Assembly: GCF_900142645.1 (NCBI RefSeq) | Contig: NZ_FRBP01000002.1 | Coordinates: 1 to 64,000 of the forward strand | DNA: 64,000 nt | Direction: 5' to 3' | Source of the DNA: Eubacterium callanderi | Lineage (GTDB): Bacteria > Bacillota > Clostridia > Eubacteriales > Eubacteriaceae | Shown: piece after piece, positions 8,296 to 20,529 of the stretch | Position numbering within the stretch: the stretch's first letter is position 1 | Layout: each line of letters opens with the position of its first letter | The notes under the pieces: generated by a model | The model's database searches: none | What the model was told of the DNA's origin: nothing | What the model saw: only the letters and a program-made list of their open reading frames with translations | Translations under genes and position numbers: made by a program

Positions 8296-8571
8296 TTAAG
8301 ATTCATCGGGCAGATCGAATTTATTATTAATGAGTTCTATTAACTTTTCGACCGCGAGCTTTTCATCATCGCCCGAGGCTTCGATTACGATCTCATCGCC
8401 CTTTTGAACAGCTAAAATCATTACACCCATAATGCTTTTAGCGTTTACACGTGTTGAGCCTTTACTGATGTAAATTTCGCTCTTGAACTTATTGGCCGTT
8501 TGTACAAACAGAGATGCTGGTTTTGCATGGAGTCCAGCACGGTTTTGTACCACTACTTTGTCGGTTATCAC
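8296..8571 (-). CDS. phosphocarrier protein HPr
   Basis: 91 residues from a GTG start at 8571, which has AAAGGGG about 8 nt upstream. The start is supported by numbering. It places the phosphorylated histidine of QNRAGLHAKPAS at exactly position 15 and the regulatory serine of NAKSIMGVM at exactly 46, the classic HPr positions. His15 accepts phosphate from enzyme I, and Ser46 is the HPr kinase/phosphorylase site used in Firmicute catabolite control. No other PTS gene is adjacent. It could be a catabolite-control paralogue (Crh-like), but the presence of His15 argues for true HPr. Confidence 0.9.
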   Translation of the reverse strand: MITDKVVVQNRAGLHAKPASLFVQTANKFKSEIYISKGSTRVNAKSIMGVMILAVQKGDEIVIEASGDDEKLAVEKLIELINNKFDLPDES

Positions 8572-8740
8572 ATTATACACCCCTTTATAGAAAATTCCCC
8601 TATCGTATATATTATACAACGGCCTCTTATTTTTTTCAAGTAATTGCCTTTCTTTTTTCTTTATACTCTTGCCAAAATCTTTTTCAAACTATATAATAAG
8701 GGTATAGTTTGATTATAATAACCATTTGGAGGTGAACAAT

Positions 8741-8956
8741 ATGGATAAAGTAACAAAAGATATGGGCATCTTAGAGGCCGTTGAAAAATATCCTGATTCT
8801 GTGCCGGTTTTCCAGGCATACGGAATGCACTGCTTTGGCTGCATGGCTGCCCGCTTTGAAAATATTGAACAGGGCTGTCTCGCCCACGGCATTGATCCGG
8901 AAGCAATGGTCCGTTCCATTAACGACGCGTTAAACGCTGTTGATGCAACCAAATAA
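8741..8956 (+). CDS. DUF1858 (prismane-associated) redox disulfide protein
   Basis: 71 residues. GGAGG at 8728-8732 sets the ATG at 8741. The DUF1858 fold shows ILEAVEKYPDSVPVFQAYGMHCFGCMAARFENIEQ. The CFGC pair (Cys-x2-Cys) is the conserved feature and probably forms a redox-active disulfide or binds a cofactor. Members are often encoded beside hybrid-cluster proteins or fused to redox enzymes; here it is a single-gene unit ended by a terminator. The exact function is unknown. Confidence 0.85.
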   Translation: MDKVTKDMGILEAVEKYPDSVPVFQAYGMHCFGCMAARFENIEQGCLAHGIDPEAMVRSINDALNAVDATK

Positions 8957-8969
8957 TTAAATTCTTAAG

Positions 8970-9004
8970 AAAAGCGACGTTCTTTTAAGGACGTTGCTTT
9001 TTTA
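8970..9004 (+). terminator. terminator after the DUF1858 gene
   Basis: The arms AAGCGACGT and ACGTTGCTT are followed by six T on the plus strand, directly after the stop codon region. Confidence 0.75.
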
Positions 9005-9095
9005 TTTCAGGTTATCCCGGAATTTATTAAAATCACTTGTCATTTTCTTAGTTTTAAGGGAAAATAAGGTTAGTTCTATTTAGAGGGAGGTAAAC

Positions 9096-10292
9096 ATGAG
9101 TAAAAACGAAACCAAAAAAATGTTTAATGAGGAATTGACGGATTCCTTCGACGGGATTGTTGATATTTCCAAGGGAAGCCTTCAAACTCTGACCGACACC
9201 GATGAAAATATGTACCTCAGCTTTTATACAGACAGTCTGCTCTGGAGCTGCGGTTATAATAACCCCACCATTAACCGGGATATCAACGCTATGGTTAAGG
9301 ATTATCAAAGGGAAAATAAGCCTGTGGATCTGGAGGCGCTCCTTGGTGACCTGGACGCGCAGCTCAAGCCGCATTTGCCTAAAAAGCTGGCTGTAACCTA
9401 TTTCAACTCTGAAAACTCCTACCCACGCCTGCTCAAGGCTCTGTCCTCCAAGCGCGGCAAGACGGAATTTCTCTGCCTTGAAAAGCTTCCAGGTGTTTTC
9501 CCTGAGGAATTTGCCGACCAGATTTATTCATTCGAGGAGCTCATCGCCGATGATCCAAAGGTCAATATTGACGGCATCAAAAACACGGTGTTTCCTGAGC
9601 TCAAAACCATCAAACTCATTCTCAAAAAACACCGGAGCGCTTTGGCGGGCTGTATCATCAACCCCATTGTCACAAGTGACGCCTCCATCGCAAAAAAAGA
9701 CCTGCTGGAGCCGATCCTGGACCTGCTTGCTAAGTTTAATATTCCCATTATCTGGGATGATTCCACAGCCGGTTTTTACCGGACCGGGCCGATTTTTTCC
9801 TATAAGCTCTATGACATCCAGCCCGATGTCCTTATCTACAACGGCAGCCTGTACAACCACCGCACCGTCCACTTTGTATCCATGACAAAGCGGATCAACA
9901 AGCTTTTCGCCATTCAGGAATCCCGGGTTGTTCTGGAGGACGTGCCCAACTATATCATGCTGAAGGTTGTCCTCAGCTTTATGGAATCCTCAAACCTGTC
10001 TAAAAAAATCCAGGCGCTGGGCACCCGGTTCCAGGGTAAGCTGCGGGCCCTTGAGGCCAACTGCGGCCGAAAATTCAGCATTAAAGGGAAAGGCTTGATT
10101 TTGTTCATTGATTTTAAAAAGGAAGCGGTCGCAGACAGCTTTGTGCAGTTTATGAAGGAAAAGGGGATTCTTGTAAAAAAATTCGCGGCGGTTCCGCAGT
10201 TTGTGATGATCTACCCGCCGCTCATCCTCACTGAAAAAAACATTGATGAGATTGTTGAAAACTTCAAACGCTTTTTCAACCAGCCCGCATAA
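9096..10292 (+). CDS. class III aminotransferase-fold protein lacking the catalytic lysine
   Basis: 398 residues; GGGAGG precedes the ATG. The overall pattern follows fold-type I class III aminotransferases. IPIIWDDSTAGFYRTGPIF (about residue 217) matches the usual ADEVQTGFGRTG block, including the PLP-nitrogen aspartate and GxxRTG. Where the Schiff-base lysine is expected (xLAKGLGGG), this protein has LIYNGSLYNHR, with no lysine. The C-terminal small domain (GKGLILFIDF..VMIYPPLILTEKNIDEIVENF) is kept. It may bind PLP without transaminating, or have another role. It is a single-gene unit between two terminators. Confidence 0.6.
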   Translation: MSKNETKKMFNEELTDSFDGIVDISKGSLQTLTDTDENMYLSFYTDSLLWSCGYNNPTINRDINAMVKDYQRENKPVDLEALLGDLDAQLKPHLPKKLAVTYFNSENSYPRLLKALSSKRGKTEFLCLEKLPGVFPEEFADQIYSFEELIADDPKVNIDGIKNTVFPELKTIKLILKKHRSALAGCIINPIVTSDASIAKKDLLEPILDLLAKFNIPIIWDDSTAGFYRTGPIFSYKLYDIQPDVLIYNGSLYNHRTVHFVSMTKRINKLFAIQESRVVLEDVPNYIMLKVVLSFMESSNLSKKIQALGTRFQGKLRALEANCGRKFSIKGKGLILFIDFKKEAVADSFVQFMKEKGILVKKFAAVPQFVMIYPPLILTEKNIDEIVENFKRFFNQPA

Positions 10293-10296
10293 TCAG

Positions 10297-10322
10297 AGCC
10301 CGGCACAAAATTGTGCCGGGCT
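10297..10322. terminator. terminator hairpin (variant of the dispersed repeat)
   Basis: GAGCCCGGCACA / TGTGCCGGGCTC form a near-perfect palindrome with the central AAATT shared by the dispersed AGATCGGC-type hairpins in this window. It sits directly after the aminotransferase-fold gene and before the oppositely oriented small gene. Confidence 0.65.
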
Positions 10323-10341
10323 CGCTTCATTTTACCCCCGC

Positions 10342-10509
10342 TCAGGACTTCCGGCACATGACTGCCGTATAGATCAGGTTCAGGCCCACCCCGTTGGTGT
10401 TGACCTGTATGCCGTCCTTATTGATATGGTAGCCCTCCTCATGGGCTTCATTCAACTGCTTTTCAAATGACTTGCGGTCATTGGCCGTCACTACCTTGTA
10501 AAAATCCAT
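10342..10509 (-). CDS. small DUF1737-like protein
   Basis: A 55-residue gene. AGGAGG at 10515-10520 lies five bases before the ATG. The product begins MDFYKVVTANDRKSFEKQ, continues with NEAHEEGYHIN and ends with IYTAVMCRKS. It resembles DUF1737, a family of small proteins in which an N-terminal YKVVT strand precedes an amphipathic helix and a GW/GY turn. No function is known. It lies 48 nt below the terminator of a structured RNA, so it may be controlled by that leader. Confidence 0.65.
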   Translation of the reverse strand: MDFYKVVTANDRKSFEKQLNEAHEEGYHINKDGIQVNTNGVGLNLIYTAVMCRKS

Positions 10510-10567
10510 GTTTACCTCCTGCTATCATCTCATATTTTCACAGTCCGGCTCCGGCCCGCCGGAGGGC

Positions 10568-10719
10568 TAAAAAAAGAACCTCCACCTGTTTTCGGTGGAG
10601 GTTCTTCAAAATTTGCCTCTTTGATGCTTCCACGCGAAACTGGCAAAACACGTATCTGACTTTCACAGTTGCGGTGGAGCAGTCTGCCTGGGGCATTCTT
10701 CCGTTGGTATGCTTTGCTT
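10568..10719 (-). ncRNA. structured RNA of unknown family (sRNA or riboswitch-like leader)
   Basis: The unit has a consensus promoter at 10726-10754 and a strong terminator: GGTGGAGGTTCTT and AAGAACCTCCACC at 10574-10606, then seven U. About 110 nt between them hold no open frame. A long imperfect hairpin is visible at 10626-10680 (GCTCCACCGCAACTG against CAGTT..GCGTGGAAGC). It does not match the riboswitch cores I know (TPP, SAM, FMN, cobalamin, glycine, THF, Mg, c-di-GMP). It is either a free small RNA or a regulated leader for the 55-residue gene downstream. Confidence 0.65.
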
Positions 10720-10725
10720 GAGGCT

Positions 10726-10754
10726 ATTATAGCAAAATCCGGGTAAAATTTCAA
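10726..10754 (-). promoter_or_regulatory. consensus sigma-70 promoter of the structured RNA
   Basis: Read on the minus strand: TTGAAA (10749-10754), a 17-nt spacer, then TATAAT (10726-10731). Start of transcription is expected near 10719. Confidence 0.8.
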
Positions 10755-10782
10755 TATTAAATGATATTTTTTTGTTTATTCC

Positions 10783-12264
10783 TTAATCAATCTTCTGGAT
10801 ATTGACTACCATGGCCTTTGGCCGGGTCATGGCTTCGATGGAATATTTTACTCCCTGGGTACCCATTCCTGAGGCTTTTACACCTAAAAACGGGAAATGG
10901 TCGGGGCCACGCTCGGTTTTATTATTAATCTGTACGGTCCCCACCTCCAGGTGGTTGGCAATATAGAAGGCCTGATTGATATTATTGGTAAAAACAGAGG
11001 ACTGAAGGCCGTATTCTGAGGCGTTGGCGATCTCGATGGCTTCCTCCACGCTCTTTATCCGAATAATGGGCAAAACAGGGCCAAAGGGCTCTTCCCATGC
11101 GATTTCCATATCTTTGGTCACATGGTCTAAAAGCGTTGGATAAAACAGGTTTTTCTCGCGTTTATTCCCTGTCAGGAGTTCCGCCCCCTTGTTCAGTGCG
11201 TCATCCACCAACCCCTGGACAAAATCCGCTGACTTATCGTCAATAAGCGGAACCACCGCAGCGTTCTTCCAGGGATCACCAACGTTCAGCTTTTCGACAC
11301 GGGCTTTCAGCTTTTCAGCCAGGGCGTCTGCCACTTCCTCCTGTACGAGAATCCGTTTTACCGCGGTGCAGCGCTGTCCTGAGTAGGAAAAGGCACCGGA
11401 CACAATATTATTGGCCGCAAAATCCAGGTCTGCGTCGGGCAAAACCACAGCGGCGTCCTTGCCGCCCAGTTCCAGAAGCAATGGCACCATCTCGGATATT
11501 TTTGAGATATGGCGTCCCACCTCGGTGCTTCCTGTAAAGTTGATAAAGTTAATCCCCTTGTGTGTGACCACATAATCGCCGATTTCACTTCCCCGGCCGG
11601 TTACGGTATTCAGCACGCCGGTTGGCAGGCCAGCCCGGTTGAGGATTTCCACCAAATGCAGTGAGCTGATGGCTCCCTGGGTTGCGGGCTTTAAAATCAC
11701 GGTATTGCCGCCGATGAGTGCCGGTGCGATTTTTGACATGGCCAGGTTAACCGGATAGTTAAAGGGTGAGATGGCCAGAACCGTGCCCAGGGGAACCCTG
11801 GTCACATAGGAGATTTTGTTGCGGGTGCCGCCTGGAAAATTATCGCCACTGATGGCTTCGCCGGCCATGCTCTTTCCCACGTCGGCGGTATATCTTAAAA
11901 AGTCCGCGGTGCGCTCGATCTCGGAGCGGGCTGAGGCCAGATCCTTTGCGACCTCCTGCACCAGAACCTCTGCCATCTCGTCCAGATGCTTTTCAAAAAG
12001 ATCCGCGGCGGCATAGAAAATTTCAGCCCGTTCATAGATGGGCATTTCGGCCCATGCCTGAAGGCTGTCCTTTGTGCTGGCAATGGCCTCATCCACCTCT
12101 TCTCTGCTCATAGCCGGTATCCGGCCCACCAGAGAACCGTCAATGGGCGATTTAATGGCAAGGGTCTGCCCCTCATCATTTCCGTCTATCCATTCTCCAT
12201 TCAGGTAGCGCTTATAAACGCGTTCTTTCTTATCATTTATATCAAAAATTCTGTCAAAAAACAT
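10783..12264 (-). CDS. gapN: NADP-dependent glyceraldehyde-3-phosphate dehydrogenase (non-phosphorylating)
   Basis: 493 residues from the ATG at 12264 (AGGAGAG 8 nt upstream); the open frame extends to 12348 without support. It is an aldehyde dehydrogenase-superfamily protein with the catalytic block ELGGKDAAVVLPDAD, the nucleophile in YSGQRCTAVKRILV, and the GapN-like ending FPFLGVKASGMGTQGVKYSI. GapN oxidises glyceraldehyde 3-phosphate to 3-phosphoglycerate with NADP, bypassing ATP formation but yielding NADPH. A lactaldehyde or other aldehyde dehydrogenase is the alternative, but GQRCTAVKR and QGVKYSIEAM favour GapN. Confidence 0.78.
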   Translation of the reverse strand: MFFDRIFDINDKKERVYKRYLNGEWIDGNDEGQTLAIKSPIDGSLVGRIPAMSREEVDEAIASTKDSLQAWAEMPIYERAEIFYAAADLFEKHLDEMAEVLVQEVAKDLASARSEIERTADFLRYTADVGKSMAGEAISGDNFPGGTRNKISYVTRVPLGTVLAISPFNYPVNLAMSKIAPALIGGNTVILKPATQGAISSLHLVEILNRAGLPTGVLNTVTGRGSEIGDYVVTHKGINFINFTGSTEVGRHISKISEMVPLLLELGGKDAAVVLPDADLDFAANNIVSGAFSYSGQRCTAVKRILVQEEVADALAEKLKARVEKLNVGDPWKNAAVVPLIDDKSADFVQGLVDDALNKGAELLTGNKREKNLFYPTLLDHVTKDMEIAWEEPFGPVLPIIRIKSVEEAIEIANASEYGLQSSVFTNNINQAFYIANHLEVGTVQINNKTERGPDHFPFLGVKASGMGTQGVKYSIEAMTRPKAMVVNIQKID

Positions 12265-12353
12265 GCTTGCTCTCTCCTTTCGGTATTTCTCTCTATAAGA
12301 TACCCTTTTGGAGAATAGACAAACGCAAAACTTTATCTGCACCGGCAATAACC

Positions 12354-12392
12354 ATAAAAAAGCCCCCGGATTCCATATGGAGCCCGGGAGCT
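12354..12392 (-). terminator. terminator of the PFOR gene
   Basis: AGCTCCCGGGC and CCGGGGGCT arms on the minus strand are followed by six T, 18 nt after the PFOR stop codon. Confidence 0.8.
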
Positions 12393-12410
12393 TTGTACTT
12401 TTAGCTTAGA

Positions 12411-16229
<3,819 letters not shown>

Positions 16230-17717
16230 TCAGGCATCCAGCTCTGCTATTTTCTTCTCGATGGCCTCGATGACGGTTTTCAGCACCTTGATGCGGGCGT
16301 AGTATTTGTCATTGCCCTCCACCACGATCCATGGCGCGTTTTCGGTCGAGGTTTTTAATAGCATCCGATCCACAGCCACCACATAGGCGTCCCATTTTTC
16401 GCGGTTGCGCCAGTCCTCATCGGTGATCTTCCACTGCTTGTCCGGATCGTTTTCCCTCTCCTTGAAGCGCTTCTCCTGTTCGTCCTTGCTGATGTTCATC
16501 CAGAATTTCAGCGCCACTGCCCCAAAATCGGTCAGCTGTTTTTCAAAATCGTTGATCTCCCGGAATGCCCGGCGGTAATCGTCGGCAGTGCAGAAGCCCT
16601 CGATGGGCTCAACCATCACCCGACCGTACCAGGTGCGGTCGTAGATGCTGAAATGCCCGCGCTTGGGCACCGTTTTCCAGAAACGCCATAACCAGTTATG
16701 GGCCAGCTCCTCGCTGGTGGGCGCAGCAGTGGGATAAACACGGTAGCCCCTGGGGTCCAGGTTTTCGCAAAGGCGTTTGATGGCCCCGCCCTTGCCTCCG
16801 GCGTCCCAGCCCTCAAAGCCGATAATGACGGGGATACGGCGGCTGTAAATCTGATACTCGAGATCCCGCAGCTTTTTCTGGCATTTTTTCAGTTCTTCCC
16901 TGTAAGTCTCCCGGTCCATGCACTTGTCCATGTCCACAGATTCCAGCACCGGGGTGCGGTATGGGTCGTCCTCTGCTGAGATAAGGGGCTGTAGCACTGG
17001 CTTTTCGGCGTTTTCCACTTTCTCGATTTCCTTTTCCAGCCGGAACGCAAGGGTGTTGTAAATTTTCAGACAGGCGTAGTCCTTATGATGGCCCTCCACC
17101 AGGGTCCATGGGCCGCAGTCGGTATCGGTGGCCTCCAGCGCGTGATTAAGCTTTTTATAAAGCTTATCGTAGTTTTTATTTTCACGCCAGTCCTCCCCGG
17201 TCACGCGCCAGCTGGTGGATGGATTTTCCTCCAGCTTTTCAAAGCGCTTTTTCTGCTCCTTCTGGCTGATATGGATAAAAAACTTAATGATGACTGTCCC
17301 GTTTTGTGCCAGAACCTTCTCAAAATCATTGGCCTGGTGCAGAAGCAGCTTCAGTTCACCCTTGTCCAGCTTTGGCCGGTGAACAAGATCGCTGTAATAG
17401 CTGCGGTCAAACAGGACCATCCGTCCCTTTTCTGGTGTTTTGGTCCAGTAGCGCCACAGCAGGGGCCGGTTGATTTCGTCATCGTTGGGCTTGATGGCAT
17501 TGTATACCACAAAGCTTCTGGGGTCCAGCGGAATCATCAGGTCGTTGATCAGCGTCCCCTTGCCCGCGGCGTCCCAGCCTTCAAAAATAATCAGTACGGG
17601 TATTCCCAGCTCCTTTATCCGGCGCTGCAGGGCGCCCAGCTTAATGGAGAGGGCATCTTTTTCTTCCTTATAAACCGCTTTTTCAACTTCAACATCAAGA
17701 TTTAATTTTTCCAGCAT
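16230..17717 (-). CDS. polyphosphate:AMP phosphotransferase / two-domain PPK2
   Basis: 495 residues from the ATG at 17717 (AAGGAG 8 nt upstream). Two tandem PPK2 domains are present. The first has IFEGWDAAGKGTLIND (Walker A) and VLFDRSYYSDLVHRP. The second has GFEGWDAGGKGGAIKRL and IYDRTWYGRVMVEP. Both keep Walker A and the D-R lid motifs. The two-domain (class II) architecture is that of enzymes that phosphorylate AMP to ADP with polyphosphate; single-domain members act on ADP or GDP. It is transcribed alone. Confidence 0.85.
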   Translation of the reverse strand: MLEKLNLDVEVEKAVYKEEKDALSIKLGALQRRIKELGIPVLIIFEGWDAAGKGTLINDLMIPLDPRSFVVYNAIKPNDDEINRPLLWRYWTKTPEKGRMVLFDRSYYSDLVHRPKLDKGELKLLLHQANDFEKVLAQNGTVIIKFFIHISQKEQKKRFEKLEENPSTSWRVTGEDWRENKNYDKLYKKLNHALEATDTDCGPWTLVEGHHKDYACLKIYNTLAFRLEKEIEKVENAEKPVLQPLISAEDDPYRTPVLESVDMDKCMDRETYREELKKCQKKLRDLEYQIYSRRIPVIIGFEGWDAGGKGGAIKRLCENLDPRGYRVYPTAAPTSEELAHNWLWRFWKTVPKRGHFSIYDRTWYGRVMVEPIEGFCTADDYRRAFREINDFEKQLTDFGAVALKFWMNISKDEQEKRFKERENDPDKQWKITDEDWRNREKWDAYVVAVDRMLLKTSTENAPWIVVEGNDKYYARIKVLKTVIEAIEKKIAELDA

Positions 17718-17796
17718 ACGCATCGCTCCTTCATCGGGATTTATTGCACGATCGCTTCTATTATATACGGTCAATCTAAATTTTATATAAAAACCG

Positions 17797-17831
17797 ACTA
17801 AAAAAGACTTGTTTGTCGAAACAAGTCTTTT
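17797..17831 (-). terminator. terminator of the isocitrate dehydrogenase gene
   Basis: AAAAGACTTGTTT and AAACAAGTCTTTT arms with a GTCG loop, followed by T on the minus strand, 14 nt below the stop codon. Confidence 0.8.
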
Positions 17832-17844
17832 CTCAAATGCTGAT

Positions 17845-19050
17845 TTATTTTTGATAGCTGTTAAATACTTCTTCCAGATTATCCTGAGAAAGGGTCTTCA
17901 TCAGGTATTCGGCATATTCCGCGCCGGTGGCGCCGGTATCCCGGCCGGTAATTTCCAGCTTCTTTTCAAAATTGCCGCAGATGTCCAGAGCCATCTGGAG
18001 CTTTCTGGCTTCGTCCATATAGCCGATGTGTTCGAGCAGCATGCCGGCAGCGCGGATAATGCTGCAGGGATCTGCGTACTGGCCGCGTCCCTCGTCGACC
18101 ATTCTCGGCGCTGAGCCGTGGATGGCTTCAAACATGGCGTAGCGCTTGCCGATGTTTGCAGAGCCCGCGGTGCCAACACCGCCCTGGAACTCAGCCGCCT
18201 CATCGGTCAGGATATCGCCGTAAAGGTTGGGCAGTACCATCACCTTGAACTGGGAACGGCGTTTTTCATCGACCAGCTTGGCGGTCATGATGTCAATATA
18301 CCAGTCGTCCATTTCCACTTCCGGGTATTCCTTCGCGATGGCCTTGGCGGTATCTAAAAACTTGCCGTCGGTTGTTTTGATGACATTGGCTTTGGTGACC
18401 ACTGTCACCTTATTTTTACCGGATTTTTTCGCGTAGTCAAAAGCCGCGCGGATGATTCTCTCTGAGCCCTCCTGGGTGGTGACGGTAAAGTCAATGGCCA
18501 GGTCGTCATTGACATGGACGCCCTTGCTGCCGACTGCGTAGCCGCCCTCGGTGTTCTCACGGTAGAAGGTCCAGTCAATATCCTTTTCGGGAACTGAGAC
18601 CGGACGCACATTGGCGAACAAATCCAGCTCGCGGCGCATGGCCACGTTGGCGCTCTCGATGTTCGGCCATTTATCCCCTTCTCTCGGGGTGGTGGTTGGT
18701 CCTTTTAAGATAACGTCACATTCCTTTAATTCTGCCAGGACATCGTCTGGAATGGCTTTGCCGCAGGCTGCACGGTTTTCGATGGTCAGGCCGTCGATTT
18801 CCTTAAAGACAACGCGTTCCTTTTCCACGTCATCCTTTAACAGAAACGCCAGGACCTTTTCGGCCTCCGCGGTAATGAAAGGGCCGATACCGTCGCCGCC
18901 GACAATCCCGATCACAATTTGATCTTTAGACGCATAGTCGACAAATTCGCTTTCGGCTTTCATGCGGTCAATACGCGTAAACTGTTCTTCCAGAATTTTA
19001 CCAAAATGTGCTTTTGCTTTTTCAATCTCTTCTAAATGTTTCAAACCCAA
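17845..19050 (-). CDS. NAD-type isocitrate dehydrogenase (isocitrate/isopropylmalate family)
   Basis: 401 residues. IGIVGGDGIGPFITAEAEKV opens the beta-decarboxylating dehydrogenase fold. ANVAMRRELDLFANVRPV supplies substrate arginines, YRENTEGGYAVG lies near the isocitrate contact, and NLYGDILTDEAAEFQGGVG carries the metal-binding aspartates. Gly/Ala-rich AIHGSAPRMVDEGRGQYADP follows. In acetogens this enzyme makes 2-oxoglutarate for glutamate synthesis in an incomplete TCA path. The NAD preference is inferred from the family type, not from residues I could verify. Homoisocitrate or isopropylmalate dehydrogenase is a less likely alternative because no leucine or lysine genes are near. Confidence 0.8.
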   Translation of the reverse strand: MGLKHLEEIEKAKAHFGKILEEQFTRIDRMKAESEFVDYASKDQIVIGIVGGDGIGPFITAEAEKVLAFLLKDDVEKERVVFKEIDGLTIENRAACGKAIPDDVLAELKECDVILKGPTTTPREGDKWPNIESANVAMRRELDLFANVRPVSVPEKDIDWTFYRENTEGGYAVGSKGVHVNDDLAIDFTVTTQEGSERIIRAAFDYAKKSGKNKVTVVTKANVIKTTDGKFLDTAKAIAKEYPEVEMDDWYIDIMTAKLVDEKRRSQFKVMVLPNLYGDILTDEAAEFQGGVGTAGSANIGKRYAMFEAIHGSAPRMVDEGRGQYADPCSIIRAAGMLLEHIGYMDEARKLQMALDICGNFEKKLEITGRDTGATGAEYAEYLMKTLSQDNLEEVFNSYQK

Positions 19051-19095
19051 TGTCTTCCTCCAGAATCTCTATTTTATTTAAAAAACTAAGCCAGG

Positions 19096-19608
19096 CTAGT
19101 CTTGAAATCTTAACTTGTAGTACAGCTTGCGCGGAGTATGCTCGCAAACCATCTCTTTAATGGCAACACCCTTATCCACCGCTGTGACCACCCAGCTTTC
19201 GCGGTGCCTGGGCGGGGTAATGGTGAGCGGGAACATGTGCTTGACAATCATGTCTGCCTCTTTATCGTTGATATTAAAATATTTCCTTGCGTTTTTAAGC
19301 GCTGTCTTGGGATGGCTGAAGCCGTGCATCTGACGGATACGGTCAAATCCCCTGCCGTCTTTCTCATTATCGCGCCAGTCCTGAAAAAAGAAGTCGTGCA
19401 GTAGCGCGCCGCGCGCCACTGAGACATAGTCAAGGCCCAGCTTTTTGGCAATGAGGTATGAGTTGTAGCCAACCGCCACCGAATGCGCGTAAAGCCCATT
19501 GCCATGGTGGTCGATGTCTCTCAGCTCCTGAAATTTAGGATGATCGATGATGTCACTGACGATTTCCAAAAATTCTTCACTGTATTTTCTTTTATATATA
19601 TATTCCAA
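19096..19608 (-). CDS. HD-domain phosphohydrolase
   Basis: 170 residues. Metal-binding HD signature: HHGNGLYAHSVAVGYNSY for the first histidine region, then RGALLHDFFFQDW with the His-Asp pair, MHGFSHPKTAL, and ADMIVKHMFP. It is a single-domain HD protein of the YfbR/uncharacterised group; the substrate (nucleotide or other phosphoester) cannot be told from the sequence. It is transcribed with its own promoter upstream of the icd gene and in the same direction. Confidence 0.8.
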   Translation of the reverse strand: MEYIYKRKYSEEFLEIVSDIIDHPKFQELRDIDHHGNGLYAHSVAVGYNSYLIAKKLGLDYVSVARGALLHDFFFQDWRDNEKDGRGFDRIRQMHGFSHPKTALKNARKYFNINDKEADMIVKHMFPLTITPPRHRESWVVTAVDKGVAIKEMVCEHTPRKLYYKLRFQD

Positions 19609-19828
19609 ATGTTCTGCATCTCACATTCTTTGTTATTTTGCTTACTCTGTCTGAATAAAGCTTTGCACTTATTATACCACACTTTTTTAATTTTAGATTA
19701 AAAATTGTATACAGCAACGTTTTCATAATCATCTTCGCTTAAATCGGTTAAGAATCCTCCGCCCCTATTCTATTTTAAAGAAAAAGGTGCTATTATTAAT
19801 CATAACATCATATGCAAGGAGATTTAAC

Positions 19829-20350
19829 ATGAAATTCAAGGACCTACTACTCGGCACCGCGGCCTTTACCTTTGCCGCCTCCACAGCCTTTTTCGCCTGT
19901 GTTCTGAAAAAAGGCCATGATTTTGAGGAGAGCATGGATAAGACCGGAAACGCTCTGGACCAGTGCGTTATCTGCGGCGGTAAAAATAAAATCGTGGGTG
20001 ACGTGCCCATGCAGGATATGAAGATCGGCGTTTTCTGCGGCGGCATGAGTGTTGACCTTTCCCAGGTGAAAGCCGACAAAAAGCAATACGATCTGGACAT
20101 TGAGGTGAGAAATGGCGGCGTCAATGTGATTATACCGGAGAACTTTAAGCTGAACGTGACGGATCGCTGCCGTATGGGTGGTATCTGCGACGATACCAGG
20201 CATCCCGAGGGCGACGGCATGGTCGTGCTCACCGTTTATGCCGACGTCTGCGGCGGCGCCCTGCATTTTGAAAATCCCATCAGTGTCAGCGAGACCATTG
20301 AAGCGGATGACGAAAGGCTGACTGCCTGCCCCTGCGCACCGCTGGCCTGA
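19829..20350 (+). CDS. LiaF-like (cell-wall-active antibiotic response) domain protein
   Basis: 173 residues from the ATG at 19829 (AAGGAG 8 nt upstream). One hydrophobic N-terminal segment (LLLGTAAFTFAASTAFFACV) anchors or exports it. The rest repeats the beta-helical pattern of LiaF C-terminal domains: VFCGGMSVDLSQ, VRNGGVNVIIPENFKL, then VCGGALHFENP. The four-helix membrane part of true LiaF is absent. The protein is probably a membrane-anchored beta-solenoid; no LiaRS pair lies beside it. The function is only inferred from the fold. Confidence 0.6.
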   Translation: MKFKDLLLGTAAFTFAASTAFFACVLKKGHDFEESMDKTGNALDQCVICGGKNKIVGDVPMQDMKIGVFCGGMSVDLSQVKADKKQYDLDIEVRNGGVNVIIPENFKLNVTDRCRMGGICDDTRHPEGDGMVVLTVYADVCGGALHFENPISVSETIEADDERLTACPCAPLA

Positions 20351-20369
20351 CCCAGATAAGCTTAACCCG

Positions 20370-20399
20370 AGATCGGCGCAAAATTGTGCCGATCTTTTT
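20370..20399 (+). terminator. terminator hairpin (dispersed repeat copy 1)
   Basis: AGATCGGCGCA / TGTGCCGATCT palindrome (20370-20395) followed by five T. It is the same element as at 24178, 32867, 43556 and 61199. Confidence 0.8.
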
Positions 20400-20471
20400 C
20401 AGGCTGTCAGAAAGACACGCTGCCCGGGGCTGCGCCTTTTATCCAGAAAAGAAAATGACAATTTTTTATAC

Positions 20472-20500
20472 TTGACTATTTTTATCCACATTGCTATAAT
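20472..20500 (+). promoter_or_regulatory. promoter of the Rrf2 regulator
   Basis: TTGACT (20472-20477), 17-nt spacer, TATAAT (20495-20500): a near-consensus sigma-70 promoter 30 nt before the GTG start. Confidence 0.8.
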
Positions 20501-20529
20501 GAGTTTATAAATTTGAAAGGATTACATTT

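Noticed and set aside
10568-10719. Assigning the structured RNA to 6S, SRP or a T-box
   Set aside because: The conserved cores (GGAAGGAAGC for SRP, GGGTGGNACCGCG for T-box) are absent, and a 6S-like bubble could not be confirmed by eye.
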